From assembly GCA_905250025.1 (NCBI GenBank), contig CAJNOJ010000003.1, positions 909,032 through 973,031 of the forward strand: a stretch of DNA of 64,000 bases, in the 5' to 3' direction. Below, in pieces: positions 1 to 14,199 of the stretch. Below the pieces are notes generated by a model, which made no database searches, was not told the origin of the DNA, and worked only from the letters and a program-made list of their open reading frames with translations. Positions within the stretch are counted from its first letter, which is position 1; the number at the start of each line of letters is the position of its first letter. The DNA is from Adineta ricciae (Eukaryota > Rotifera > Eurotatoria > Adinetida > Adinetidae). The position numbers and the translations under genes are program-made.

Positions 1-651
1 TCGAAAAAAAATCTTTACATTTTGTTGAACAAAATATTATTAGTCTGATTCTCTCTGAAACAGTAGTTTGCATTCTTTTGTTAATAAGATTCTATGTTGA
101 TTAACGTTTAGAATAAAATATTTGAATTTGTCACGAGATTTTCTCATTTATCTACAAAATGACATTCGTTCATCAATTAAACATGAAAAAGAAAAGAAAG
201 ATGTGACAAAAACTTGTACGAAAAATCACGGCAATGTCTTTGACGATCGACGAGCAATGGTTGACAAAAAAGTCAAACTAATTGTCAGTGTTTATTCTAG
301 CTTATTCATCAGAAATGATCGCTTCAAGGCATACGTTCGTGCACGTTAAAATAAACTGTCTAGCGATAGTTTTCTCAGGTCATTTGAACACAAAAAAAAA
401 CCGTTGCAAAAGAAAACACTCATTCTCGATGGAGAGAAATAGTAGATTAACATAATATATCGTCTACGTGATCAATGGAAAGAAGAGAAAAAACCTTATT
501 ACTAGTCATATCATTCATTAGATAGTCGTTTGTTTTGTCTTTTTTTTTCGTGAAGAGTAAGTCACGAATTAGAATACATGCTTCTAATGCATCCAACCAA
601 TACTTGTGTTTTCTTCTTGTAGGCTAATCATGCACAAGAGGGCACTGTGCC
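1..651. other. Left-edge non-coding stretch / 5' region of the NALCN factor gene
   Basis: No supportable gene. Open frames here are short and of low complexity. A good 3' splice-site-like sequence (pyrimidine run, then TTCTTGTAG) ends at 622, 29 nt before the next start codon. A short upstream ATG at 630 opens a frame that stops after a few codons. Confidence 0.5.
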
Positions 652-2070
652 ATGTCTGTGCTTCTCGTCACTGATGATGTTGACGATGACATTCGAACTC
701 GTTCATTACCTAATCAACAAGAGTATTTCTATAAACAATTAAAAGAACTTGAATACGATTTATCATTCTCATCGAAAACATCATTTTCTTTTCTCGAATC
801 TTCTTCATCGGCTATCGTTAAATCTAATAAATATTATCGGCAACATCGCCGGCGGCATCGCGTTCGGCCGCAGCAATGTATGGTGCAGCATTTGCTCACC
901 TACATGGTAACATTGCTTCTTCTAACCAATCATCTTCATTGGTCAGTCATATTTCTTTCGATATCATCAATAAAAATCATGTCAACACATGCGTCAACGA
1001 CCCTCATGCCATCGTCAGCAAGTCAAACTACGCTAAAACGTCCAGTATCAGTACCGTCCACAAGCAAAATTTTATCCAGACCGGACGAACCACAATGTTT
1101 ACCCATAGACGATTCCCTGATCAGTCGACTATGTTCGCGAACTTGTCGTACACGAAGACTACCGACCGAAATCTTCGACAATATGGATCGACCATTTTTC
1201 CAGTCAAACTATTTACCCTTTTGTTCAAACCTAATCGATCAAAAAATAGTCAGCGAAGATTTTTTCAATACGACCACCGAATCCGAATGTCGAGAGAAGC
1301 TAACTCAACTACTAAAATCCGACGAAGAAGCTCGAACGGCGACGGAATCATTTGCTGTTTACATGCAGGCAATCGACTCAGCATCGGACGAAAATCGCTA
1401 CTCGATTATCCCTGCCGATTGTCAAGTAAGTTCTAGTTGATTTGAATCTCCGGTTGATTTCGAATTGTATTCTAGAAAGCATATCGAATATGGGCTTGTT
1501 CAGTCAGAATTCCATACTTCCATCGGAATCGTCGTATACCGCCTTGCCAAACGATCTGTGATGAAGTCGAACGTGTTTGTCCTACATTTCGACCCAGTGA
1601 CCGTGAGCCATTATTCGCTGGACAACCATTATTTTTTTGCGATGGTAATTATTTCTGAGAAGAAAAAATGATTAAAACACTCTGTTTTCCTTTACCTAGG
1701 TGGTATTGTAAGAAATAGTGATTATGGTTATAGACCACATTGTTTTGATTCATGCCACGTACAAAATGGTTCACTTCAACGTCCTTCTGTTCCGACATTA
1801 TCATCAATATCAAGGAATTCTTCCATACCGAGTTCTCCAGTATCTCAACTACTCGAACATCACGTGACTACACCACCTTGCTTCGAAATTCAACCGTTAC
1901 CGCCTTCCTCTGCCGATTCATCGACATCATCATTGATATTTATTACTGAATCGATGTCTCCGAATCGAAGTAATACATCTCTCTCTGCTTCAGCTAGAAC
2001 TATCATATCACCATCGTGGTCGTCCGTTGTTCTAACTTTATTCGTCGCTTTCTTACAAAAGTTATCCTGA
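652..2070 (+). CDS. NALCN channel auxiliary factor (FAM155/NLF-1 family)
   Basis: Exons 652-1425, 1476-1644 and 1700-2070 join in phase to give 437 aa. The family (FAM155A/B in vertebrates, NLF-1 in nematodes) helps fold and deliver the sodium-leak channel NALCN and sits beside it in the membrane. What I see: a Ser-rich, basic N-terminus; a hydrophobic segment at about residues 77-106 that could be a signal anchor; then a cysteine-rich region. The core spans exons 1-3 (about residues 256-345) and carries the family pattern DCQ-x-Y-x-x-W-x-C-S, then IPPCQTICDEVERVCP, then LFAGQPLFFC. The C-terminus is Ser/Thr-rich and ends in a short hydrophobic stretch. The start at 652 is the first ATG in frame after a splice-acceptor-like site at 621-622. 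The alternative frame across 876-1436 is a shadow. The family call rests on recalled pattern similarity and is fairly firm; the N-terminus is less certain. Confidence 0.78.
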
Positions 2071-3741
<1,671 letters not shown>

Positions 3742-4042
3742 ATGCCAAGACAATCCTTACTCTATCGCGTATCAATCGTTTTCATGGACAGTTTCGTTTA
3801 TTTTTATGTTATTTAAAAATATGATGCACCGGCTAGTTTTTTATCTTCCAGCGTTTAAATGTATACATTATATTTCATTTACTACTCACTGAGGTTTTTT
3901 GTTGATGTCTCCGTCGAATTGAAATCAATCTGTATTTTTTTCTGTCGTTTAAATATATCCATGTAAATTACTGATATACATCAAGTTTTCGATGATCTGA
4001 TGGTATTTTTCAGATTTACGCTATCTGTAAAATTCTCATATA
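3742..4042. other. Intergenic, LRAT-domain gene to DPH3
   Basis: AT-rich spacer between two genes on the same strand. A TATTTTTCAG acceptor-like site ends at 4013, 29 nt before the DPH3 start. Nothing else seen. Confidence 0.5.
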
Positions 4043-4445
4043 ATGGCCTTTCATGATGAAGTCGAAATCGAAGGTAACATTCGAGGAAACTCAAAACAAC
4101 TCGTGATATGTCAAAACTTTAGATTTTGAATTCGATGAAGAATCCGAAACGTACTACTGGCCGTGTCCATGTGGAGATCGATTTCAGATTACAAAAGTGA
4201 ATAGTAGTTCGTCTCATACGGAGAAATTAGCAAGATAGTTTGATTTTTAGGAAGAACTTGAAAGTGGGGAAGATGCTGCTCGGTGTCCTAGCTGTTCATT
4301 GGTCGTCCGTGTGATCTATGATAAGGTTCGTTGCCATCTCACTATCTTATCTCGCTCTAATACCATTTGTATCTAGGAAGCATTCATGGAAAAGACATCG
4401 AATTTGAAGCAGAAAACATCGCCAGCGATGGAAAAAACGACATGA
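4043..4445 (+). CDS. DPH3: Diphthamide biosynthesis protein 3 (CSL zinc finger)
   Basis: Exons 4043-4073, 4123-4196, 4251-4325 and 4377-4445 give exactly 82 aa, the usual length of DPH3/Kti11. The protein binds one iron or zinc through four cysteines. It passes electrons to the Dph1-Dph2 radical enzyme that starts diphthamide synthesis on elongation factor 2, and it also supports Elongator-dependent tRNA wobble modification. The four ligands are visible as Cys25 and Cys27 (WPCPCGD) and Cys47 and Cys50 (CPSCS). The acidic start ([15 protein letters not shown]) and the VVRVIYD strand complete the CSL signature. The third intron uses the donor GTTCGT, which recurs elsewhere in this window. The gene is complete with no damage. 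Confidence 0.97.
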
Positions 4446-5232
4446 TCGATTCATTAAGCTCTTGTTTTCTATCTTGTTACTTCTTTTTTTTCAATCGTTG
4501 CACAGTATTCTTTTGTTTAATCTGTTAAAACAAAAAAGAAACCCTATTTTTTGTAGCAAAACGATCTTCGCACTGCGTGTCATTCACTTCCTACACGTGT
4601 CGTCGAACGAAAGGAAGGAAAATGAAAAATAACTAATCTAGTGATGCAAATAGGATATGTGGTTGGTTAATTAAACCGCCGTAACATTAAATCTGTCCGA
4701 TGACTATCGAATGATACTCGAATATTTTTTCTGTATTTAGTACTCAAATCCTCCCTTCCTGAAAGTTAATTCATCTAAAACATATATTCGAATGTATCTA
4801 AGGGGTATATCTAAAGATAGTGATAAGTATAATTGCATTAGATATCGTATAAATTGTATGAAAAGCGACGAATTCAGGTTATTACAATATGTCAAAGAAA
4901 GCTCGTGCACTTAAAATCGTACAATAGAGAGTTGAATGAAAAAAGATAAAGTATGGATCATTTAATGATGAAAATATTTTGCTTTTAACTAATATTTATC
5001 CACCCAAGCGGACAGATGCGTATTGTTCTTACAACTTGTGTTGTTTTTCTATTCACCTATACAAACGACATGTTATTTTTCTTTTTTCACGTATCACAAA
5101 AATATTATTTCATAATAACACCACCAAACGTAGAGAGAAAACAAAAATAGGCAATCACTCGATCGTAACTAGACGTATTAGGATTCTCTTTCATCTTATT
5201 TTCAACACACCGTTCTAAAATCCATCAGCAAG
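4446..5232. other. Intergenic after DPH3
   Basis: AT-rich sequence with no supportable gene. An open frame at 4979-5218 has the composition of random AT-rich DNA and no recognisable motif. Confidence 0.45.
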
Positions 5233-5490
5233 ATGAGCGCATGGAGTCCTTGGAAATATACACCAGTCGTAGCCGCTGCCGGTGTTGGTGCTGCTATAAT
5301 CGTCATTGGTATGTCATTGGGTTTGGGTTTGGGTATTGGATTAAAAAATGATAGTGCAAATTTAACTATGGTTACATCTTCATCTGGAAATACAACCATA
5401 ACCGTCACTAGTAGCACTACTACGCTGACAACAACAGTTGCTAATACTACAACTGTCTCCACGACTACAGCGACTGGGCCTGTAGGATGA
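5233..5490 (+). CDS. Small Ser/Thr-rich single-pass membrane protein (hypothetical)
   Basis: An uninterrupted 85-aa frame. I do not recognise a family. After a short N-terminus (MSAWSPWKY) there is one strong hydrophobic helix (about residues 11-37) rich in Ala, Val and Gly, with a GLGLGIGL run. The rest is a Thr/Ser tail with several N-x-S/T sites, like the stalk of a small mucin. The order suggests a short cytoplasmic start, one membrane pass and a glycosylated outer tail, though an uncleaved signal anchor is equally possible. The Thr tail resembles the stalk of the LRR receptor at 12.06-12.2 kb in composition only. Support is the length of the open frame and its non-random composition; there is no homology evidence. 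Confidence 0.45.
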   Translation: MSAWSPWKYTPVVAAAGVGAAIIVIGMSLGLGLGIGLKNDSANLTMVTSSSGNTTITVTSSTTTLTTTVANTTTVSTTTATGPVG

Positions 5491-8297
5491 AGAGTAAGAA
5501 CGTATAAATGAAACCACATCGCAGAATTGCATTGTTGAACTCGAACTTGCACTATTGACGTACTAAAATTTTATTAATTATATTGTTATTGCAGTTCTTG
5601 TGTTATTTACATTTATTATGAACATAGTAAAAGGTTTCATTTTTCATTTTAATCATTCGTTAATCTTGATATTCCTAATACGAATATACGAACTGCTTTT
5701 CAAACACAACAGTAAGTTGTTCGGAGAATCTTCATCTGCTTAGATTGATAATTTTCGGTACAATTAGTCAGTGATGAAGTCATGCTCTCTTCTCTCTATA
5801 TTTCACATGACGAATACTTACAGGTGACCAAACTATTCTATGAAATAAAGTAACAAATTGACTGGGATGGTAATTTAGCATAAATTTATACTTTGTACTT
5901 TTACTCATCACCGATATGATAGATCGAATACGTCATATAATTAAAAAACATTCTTGTAGAATGTCGGACTCGAGTGAAGGTAAATGAAAAATCCAACTCA
6001 ATGTTCTCCATTATTTGCTATTACTTTGTTTGGAATTCAGTGCATATTCTATTGCTCTTGTTGTAATAGATTTGTCAATAGGTCTGGTTACGAGGACTGA
6101 ATAATATATCATGGAGAAAAACAAAACTACGGTTAGGCTAGTCACTGAAAGCACTATCACAAGTACAACGATGGAATCAGAAGATTGGTTTGAGTGTCAT
6201 GCAGAAACGTTTGGTCTTATCTATTAGCATGCGTACCACGCGTCATTTATTGTCCAGGTCGCTGCGTCGTACAAACAAGTGTAACATATTTCTGCAGACC
6301 TGCTGTGTCAAAGCTTACCGAACATTTGCGCAACATTTATCAAACCTGAAACGCTCATTGACATTAGACAGATAGATCAGATCACAAGGACTCATTGCTA
6401 AGAATAGTCTTTAATTCATCATTACTTATTAATAATACACATCGAATATGACTCATTTCATTCGTTAATATAATCAATCAATCATTATTCATCTAATCAA
6501 TCTAAGCTCAGCATCGATGTGCAGGAAATCTCCTTTTGTTTGTATCAATCGATTTGACTTGAGGATTGTTTCGAAATGAGCACATAATCTTCGCAAATTA
6601 GAATGCGTAAGTGAGATTATAAACGTTCATTAGCGATGCATTTGATAAACCACGCAAAGACATCTCTCGACGTCCTTGCTACGTCTAATTCTTGCGCTTG
6701 ATTCTTAGAAACCAATGTCAGGCGATGACTAAACTTATCGCCTATATACAAAAGAAGTTAAGCAGAAAACGTCCAATGAACTAAAGAAATAACTGCTTTA
6801 ACAATTAGAAGATGAACATTGTCAGATGGAAAAAGAAACGCACATGATTTAGTTTTATATTTCATCATCGTCGTTGCTAAAAAAAGAATTAATGACTTCT
6901 CAAGATAGAGAATAGAAAGCTGTCAGGATTAATCTTCTCTCAATCTGTTTGATTATATTTCAAATCGAATCTATATATATTTGTTATGCTGGAGTTATTA
7001 TTATTATAAACATCTTTACTGCAACTGCTCTTATGATTATTGCCTAAGGACAAAACAAGAACAATTGATCGTCTAATGAATGATACGAAGAATATGCGAT
7101 AGCAGTCTGTAAGAAGGTGTTCACATGCGAAGAGAACGAACCCAGATCGATTGTGTCAAATGCTAATTTCATTTCGAGAAAAATTCTTCTTGTACTAATT
7201 GAATCATTAAATAATGCTCGGATCTGTTCTCAGAAAATCGATTCCGATTAAATCATTTCGAAGAGACTCGATCTTGGTCTATCCGTTGCTGCTTGTTTTT
7301 CTTTTCTCATCATCAAATGACGACATACAAATATTTGTACAAGCATATGTAAACAAAGAAACCGTCTATTTCTTCTTCTCATTTTTGTTTCGGCATTCTA
7401 TTCATACCAGTTTAATCAATAATAGTCAAAATCCTATTGATAATACATCTTGACAAAGTTAGATAAGATCCCCAAAGTTTGTTCTTCTCTATTATGTACT
7501 GTTTTGTTCGAAGAGCAAACAAAAGACTCTGTTGATTAGCTCGTTTTCTTCTTCTGAGCCAAGCAATTGTTTCTGTATCAAGGGATTTCATGCATGCTAT
7601 GTTTTAAAGACGCCTGAAGAAGTCAAGAAAGAACGAAAAGAACTGTTCTTCCGGCGTACATTTGTCTTTCTCTTTATGACGTTTATAGTCGATTTGACGT
7701 GCTGTTTTTTCTTCCCTTAATGATACTTGAATAAGAGCGAGAAGAAAACGATTATTTCGAACTCGAGCTGCGAAGACAAATGATTTGTCCTTTTCAATTG
7801 AATCTGCTTGACGACGACGAAATCGAACTTCTTCGGATCAGAGCCTTGTTCGATGAATTATTAACACATCAACTGATCGAACTAATCATTGGAGATGTTT
7901 TATGCTAGTTGATAATGAACAAGTACATGGAAAAACAACATAAAAAGCCTTTTGGCATCTCAAGCTTATTGACATTTGTTGATTTTTCTCGTTCTTGATG
8001 ATATGATTGTATGTTTACGTGTACTATTATTTTTTTATAAATGCTGATAATAGTCAATCGTTCCAATATGCATGTTAATGTTCAAATATCGGAACTTTTT
8101 ATTAATTGAACATGAATGAGACAACATATCGAATAAAAACAAATCATATCATTAATAAGAAAGAAGAAAATGATTTGCAGTAATGATGATGATGGTAGTA
8201 GTGATGATGGAATAGCGGTAAAGACCACAAGCATTTACTAATTAATCGTAGAAGGCCGAATTGTTAATCTTGGCAGATAGAAGAACAAAAAGAAAAG

Positions 8298-8404
8298 GGA
8301 GAGAGAGAGAGAAGAGAGAGGAGACGATCGACAATGTCTTTCGTTGCTCCTCGTTTAGGTTTCTTTGCCAAAGTCTTGCCGTATTTCTTTCTCTCTCTCT
8401 CTCT
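8298..8404. repeat. GA tract facing a CT tract (possible hairpin)
   Basis: A GA-rich run at 8298-8320 and a CT-rich run at 8390-8404 are complementary and about 70 nt apart, so the single strand could fold back. This is probably microsatellite drift; no function is implied. Confidence 0.6.
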
Positions 8405-8667
8405 TCGGTTGATGATTCAGAAAAACTCAGAAAAAGCCGATGCCGATGACAAGTAGGCAATGTGGCATTCTTTCGCATCGTTAAGCAATCTTGATAATAG
8501 TTTGCATACAATGCACTAGTACGATAGTCAGAATAACATGAATAATAAGACAAAAAAGCGACAACTTATGTCTGAACATTAAATACAGAAACAAGTTGAT
8601 TTGTATTAATAAGATAACAGGTAAATAATGACACTACAAGGACAATCACATATTGAATAATCGAGTT

Positions 8668-8693
8668 TCTCTTTCTCTCTCTCTCTCTCTCTC
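8668..8693. repeat. CT microsatellite
   Basis: An almost pure CT dinucleotide run, next to nothing coding that I can support. Confidence 0.85.
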
Positions 8694-9632
8694 CATTTTC
8701 TCAAGCAGAACCGCAGACGAGCATTCACTTCCAATGCTCTTGATCAAAGTTCTGTCTACTCACTTAGAACGTATAGGTGCTTGCCATTTCCGCAAAAGAG
8801 TTTTGTGTCATACAGGAACAGTGTTAGAGACAAAAGAGAAAAAAGAAAGAGAGTTTCCTCTTTTAGCTTTTTCGTAACCTGCTATCCGCTCATTTTTTTT
8901 ATTTAGTTTGCTCGAACCCAGCATTCAACAATGTGTGTCTGGTTACGTTTGTCACTCATCAATGCTCGTCGTTGATTTCTCTCTCTATATTCTAAATAGA
9001 TGTGTGTATGTTGTGCGTGTGCGCTTATAATAGAGCTGTAAAGATGATCGATGCGGCGAATTGTGGTTATTCTATTGAGCGTCGATAATCTAAACAACAA
9101 CGGTACTCTCGCTTCCTTGATTATTCTCACCCGCCTTCCTTCTTCTTCTTTGCATACGTGAAATCGACTGACTGTAAGATAGACATTCAATGAACAAATT
9201 TATTTTCCACATGTGAATACATGTATACCGTCTGTTCATCAAATTGATTCGTATTCATTAAATACTATTCAAGAAAACGATTATCTATTTCTTCTGTTAT
9301 TATACATTCCATCAAGTTTCAAGAATATGATCGGGTATGTATCTTATTGACATATATCTGTTGAATGATATGCAATCGAGATAGGATGAAATGATCGTTT
9401 CGGATCGTACAGTTTAGACGTCGGCAACCATGAAAAGAAACATCGGCTTCTTTTTCTCTTCATGTTCGATGAAATTGTAGATTTTGTTGATACGATCAAC
9501 AACATGTTTTGACTCGTTGTGTACACACACATATTCAAATTAACTAAGTTCATCTTCGAGTACATGTGCACACAGAAAAACTAGACACTTTCATCGAACG
9601 TCCTCGATGAACAAATCCCAAAATACAATCAT

Positions 9633-12600
9633 ATGACTTTCTTTTCTTCTAGTCACTCTCTTCTTCGTTTTCTACTGCTCTTCGTTCTCCTCCCGACAAA
9701 TATCACTTCATCACTCAATTTCAAAACTGCTTGTGAATTATTGAGACTTCCACGTGATTGCCATTGTCAACGTACACGTGGTGTACCGATCTCATCATTG
9801 AATGAAACGCGTCTACGATGCCGTCAATTATCTCGAATAACAACGGATTATCAATGGGCAATCGTCCCGTACGATCGTTTAGCATTTGAAACACCCAACG
9901 ACAATTTAACTATACATAGATTCGCATTCGCTAATATTCGAGCTCGAACAGTACGTTTCAATGTTCAAAATCTTCTCATCAATGATCATGCTTTCACTAA
10001 TGCTTACATCGGTCAATTAGCTATATCACATATGGATACGTATGGTACATTAAATTTCCAATTAAACGGCAAAGTTTTCTATGGAACAACGATTACGAAT
10101 ATATACATAAAACTGGTTGACTTTCAAAGTCCAATCTCGGAAATCATCCTCTCGAACTCGAGAATCTACACATTTATCATTCAAGCCTCGAAATTTCATG
10201 GGTTTACCAATCAAAGACTTCTTCTGGATCAACACAACGAAACCAATCTTCCCAATGAACATCAACCCGATAATTTTCTCGAATACGATTTCATGTTAAC
10301 TACTACTGGTAGTAGTTCATCCTATCAAACCAGCAGTCCACCATCGCGCTCATTAAAAATCCATCGGCAGAAGAAAGCGAAAACATCTCGGCGGCTAATC
10401 GAATCCAGCGATGAAAATTCTTCTCAACTACCTGAGAAAACCGTCACCATGGATGTTACTGCAAACAATTTGCCAGTCTACATCACAATCTATACCATCC
10501 TTTCCAGTATTAACACCACGAATTTAACCGAATACTATTTTCCAAATAATCTCGATTACAGTCAAACCGATCAAATTGAATTAAGTTATAATTCAATCAA
10601 ATCAATTAATGCCTATGCATTTCGGCATTTGCAGTACTTCGAAGGACGGTTAATATTAACATATAATCGTATTCAATATCTTTCAGCGTATGCGTTTGCG
10701 AATCTCTATTCATTAACTAATTTATCCTTAGCTAACAATTCGATCGAAAGTCTCACATGGAAACATTTTCATCATTTGAATCAACTCCATGAATTAGATT
10801 TAAGTTATAATCAAATTGAGAAACTAACGAATTACACGTTTCAATATTTAACTAATCTTCATACTTTACGTTTAAATAACAATCCACTGAAATTCATTGA
10901 ATCCAGTGCTTTTAATAATTTAACTCAGTTAAAACAAATCTACTTACACAGCGTACAATTGATGAGAAATCTCGATCCGTTCAATTCCTATTGGCTGTGG
11001 AATTTAGCTAATTTACATGTGAATTATCTGCTCAAAACTGAGTAAGTTTGAAGAGAAATTAACCTTGTCTTGACTTGATGAAAAGATCAGTTGCTATTAC
11101 ATGCAGTAAAACCTAACAAAACAAACGTGTCATCTCTTGATTCGATGTTTATTACTTATGACATAAGTATTTTCCGTTCGTTTACATCACAAGGACTTGC
11201 TTTATTGGTTAGCTAATAGATATCTTGCCTAGTATTTTATGATTAAGAGACAATTTAACAAGCAGTCATTCTCCTGTTGTATAGATGTATAGAGAATATG
11301 GTTTTTTATTCTCTCTTGTCAAGGAGTGCTTTGCACAGGATATGAGTTTCATTGAGAGTGTGTGATGATTACTGACAATGACTGACTGAATGAGAATGAC
11401 ATTCGACAAAAGAAACATAGATAAAGAACTATTCATCGAATGTATGAAGTTTAAGCCTGTCAGCAAGACAGAAAATACCTATGAATGGAGATTGAAATCA
11501 ATAAATCTCGACGCGCGAGCGAAGGAGAGTAAACGACAATTGTCAAAATAGTTTCCATCAACATATTTGTTTTGTTGATAACAAAAGAAACTTATTTTCC
11601 GAATGGAATATGTATTTTTGATTGATTGTGTCTGATAGAGAAAATGAATAGCACTAATAATAACATACCAAGACAAATCTCGAAATAACATCAAGGTTTA
11701 CTTTGACAGTAATTAAATGGATATTTCGTTTGTTCTCTAGTTTTGATTTGAGCGATGTGGCTTTCTGTTTACTTTCACGTACGAATCAAACAATATTTCA
11801 CTCACCGCGGCAATATTCGTGTGCGTGTAATGTTCATTATCTATATCACAATCCCAACGAAGATGAAAATCCCGTCTATTCGCCAACCAAGTATCATACG
11901 AATTATTTACGGTTAACACCGAGTTGCATTTTCAACGAAACATCCTCTTTCTATGAACACTCTTCTCGTGAAAATGACCTTCTGAACACCAATGATTTCA
12001 TCCTTCGTGGGCTAGAAGATAAATGTGACTACAAGCTAATGTTTCTCGATTGCGATGCAATGACAACGACCACGACAACGACAGTGACAACTGTAACAAC
12101 CACGACGATAACCGAAACTCCAACAACAACAACCACTGAAACGACATCAACAACCGAAACAACCTCATCAACAACAACTGAACGTCCAACAACAACTATA
12201 ACTACACCATGGTTTGATTTACTATCTTCGATCATTTATTTAATAATCTATTCCTTTCAGGTACTACAAATATACAAAACCTCCAAAAACATCTGCGAAT
12301 AACACCAAAAAGCTGTTTACTGTGCTGGGCACTTTGCTAGCTATTACAGTAGCCGCGATCATACTTGTCATTCTTTGGTATCGTTTGAAAGCAGTATTCA
12401 AACGGCGACAAAAGAAGAAGAAAATCGTTGAACAACAAAAACATTTCAATTCACCCACGATTCATCATCAACAGGTCACTGCGCCACGTTATGCTTCATC
12501 GGAAATGCTAAGTAGTATTCATAGTGGTCAACTCATAGGCAATAAAAGTCAATCACAAGCATTGATTACGCCATCATCACCTTCGGCAATTGTTTATAAG

Positions 12601-12753
12601 AATATCGATGCTACGATAGGAAATGAACCTGGTCAAAACTTGATCGATGATGAGAATCAATCACGTCAACAGCAGCAGGAACAGGAACAACCTGACTCGC
12701 CAGCTTTGACCAATAACACAACTACAGATATACAGGCAACAACTGAGTGTTAA
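9633..12753 (+). CDS. Leucine-rich repeat single-pass membrane receptor
   Basis: Exons 9633-11041, 11741-12211 and 12261-12753 join in phase to 790 aa. Order: signal peptide (about residues 1-26, Leu-rich); an N-terminal cap region with cysteines (CELLRLPRDCHCQRT); a divergent region with a low-complexity insert near residues 220-280; about five leucine-rich repeats (roughly 300-460, units such as LTNLSLANNSIESL and LHELDLSYNQIEKL); a C-terminal cap with cysteines in exon 2 (CACNVHYLYHN onward); a Thr-rich stalk (about 588-625); a transmembrane helix (about 645-668); and a basic stop-transfer run KRRQKKKK. The cytoplasmic tail is about 120 aa, with Gln-rich sequence. The architecture is that of cell-surface adhesion or guidance receptors, but there is no TIR or kinase domain, so no orthologue is named. 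The first intron is long (700 nt) for this window. Confidence 0.85.
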
Positions 12754-14199
12754 CAATGTGTTTTTTTAGAGTGAATGTACTGTATTCATTTCTTTGTGTG
12801 TGCGTGTGTGTAAACGCTTTTTCTTTTGCATATGGAATTTTAAAAAAAACTTGATTTAATGGATTTAGAAATGCAATGCTAATTCGAAATTGATTTATTC
12901 CAATCTTTCAACTTATCCTTCGAAATTTGATTGATCGGTAATTCTTGATTAACATAAGACGAAAGGTTTTATTTCAACATTGATTTTCGTAATGATTTCA
13001 TTTCAGTCCTTCACGGGTACTGGCAAAAGCTTTTGACATTAATCAGAAAAACAGACATTTGAAATGAAATTTAACATCGATTTATCGAACGCAATAGCGA
13101 GTTATTTTGGGCAGATCGTTATCTGATATCAATCAAATTTCTTTCCAGTTGTTTGTTCTTTTTTCGTTTTTTAATTAATTAATAAGAAACAAATCAACAG
13201 TCACACGACCGATTAATGCGCATAAAAAAATCAAGTTTAGATCTATTTTTCTGCTGATACATTCAATCGCCTACATAGAACTGATATGATCGAATCGCGA
13301 AGATGTAATATTTTGTTATTTGTTTATTTCATGGATATGCATTGATGTGTACATCCACCCATCCATCCCATCACGTGTATGAATGACACTGTTCAATTTT
13401 GTTAGGAATGAATGCGATGATATAATCAAATTTGATTTTCTGCGATTAGAAGGATTTCTTCTTCTAACTGATTTTACTCATTGTTTATATATGTTTTATC
13501 TGTTTAATCTGATGATGATAGAATTCCTTCAGTGAGCTGTTCGAACTCTTGTGATTGTTGCTGGTCATCAGTTTTTTTTGTTCATTAATCCAAAGCAAAT
13601 GAGATAGACACTGTTCAGCGAAGACAAAACTAAACGTCGCCTTCTCAAGTATCTTTTAAAATAAATATACACAGGAGAACATCTATATAAGACGAGAGGA
13701 GGAGAGAAAAGAGAAGAAGAAGAAGAGAAAAACGAAACTATGTGATTCAAATAGCATCATCTTCGTTCTTACGTGCTTGAAACTCATAGATTTACATTTG
13801 TTGTTGATATGTCTAGACAGAGGGTATCTTAGGAAGGAAAAAAAATGAGAGAACTCTGCCGAAACCAAATCTTGTTCTGCTTTGCTATATTTCTCGTATT
13901 AGACGTTGATGTACGATCTAGACATCACTTGTGTTTCTTTTTTTTTCGTTTGCACATTTTTCGTCGATATATTCACCATACTTTTCGCATATTTTTCAGC
14001 ATAAACTTTATTGTATTCGAACATGATCAATAGCAGATCTATTTGAATCATATTTCAATGTGGACAGAGAAAAACAGAATCAAAAATTGTTCCTGGATCG
14101 ATATGTGTGTCAATAGAATAGAATTGTTATTCTATATACATTGAAATAGATCATAGTCAATCATTTTGTTATTCTTTTTCTTTAAGATCTCTCTTTCAA
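12754..14199. other. Intergenic, LRR receptor to PTB adaptor
   Basis: AT-rich with poly-T and GA-rich patches. Open frames at 13568-14033 are low complexity on both strands. No supportable gene. Confidence 0.45.

Larger units (their letters stand above)
5491..9632. other. Long gene-poor stretch
   Basis: Several small open frames (for example 6190-6375, 7214-7453, 8903-9190) have no recognisable domains and lack consistent splice partners. A few microsatellites occur (listed separately). A short ATG frame with a good donor at 5961-5980 could not be joined to any plausible second exon. It may hold the upstream regulatory region of the LRR receptor gene. I see no real gene. Confidence 0.4.

Noticed and set aside
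876..1436. 186-aa frame overlapping the first exon of the NALCN factor
   Set aside because: The other frame carries the family cysteine pattern and continues through two phase-matched introns; this one does not.
5961..6160. Short ATG exon with a GTAAAT donor and small frames after it
   Set aside because: No join gives more than about 40 residues, and no family is recognisable.
11998..12235. Minus-strand frames rich in Val/Leu opposite 12.0-12.2 kb
   Set aside because: Shadow of the Thr-rich stalk codons of the LRR receptor.
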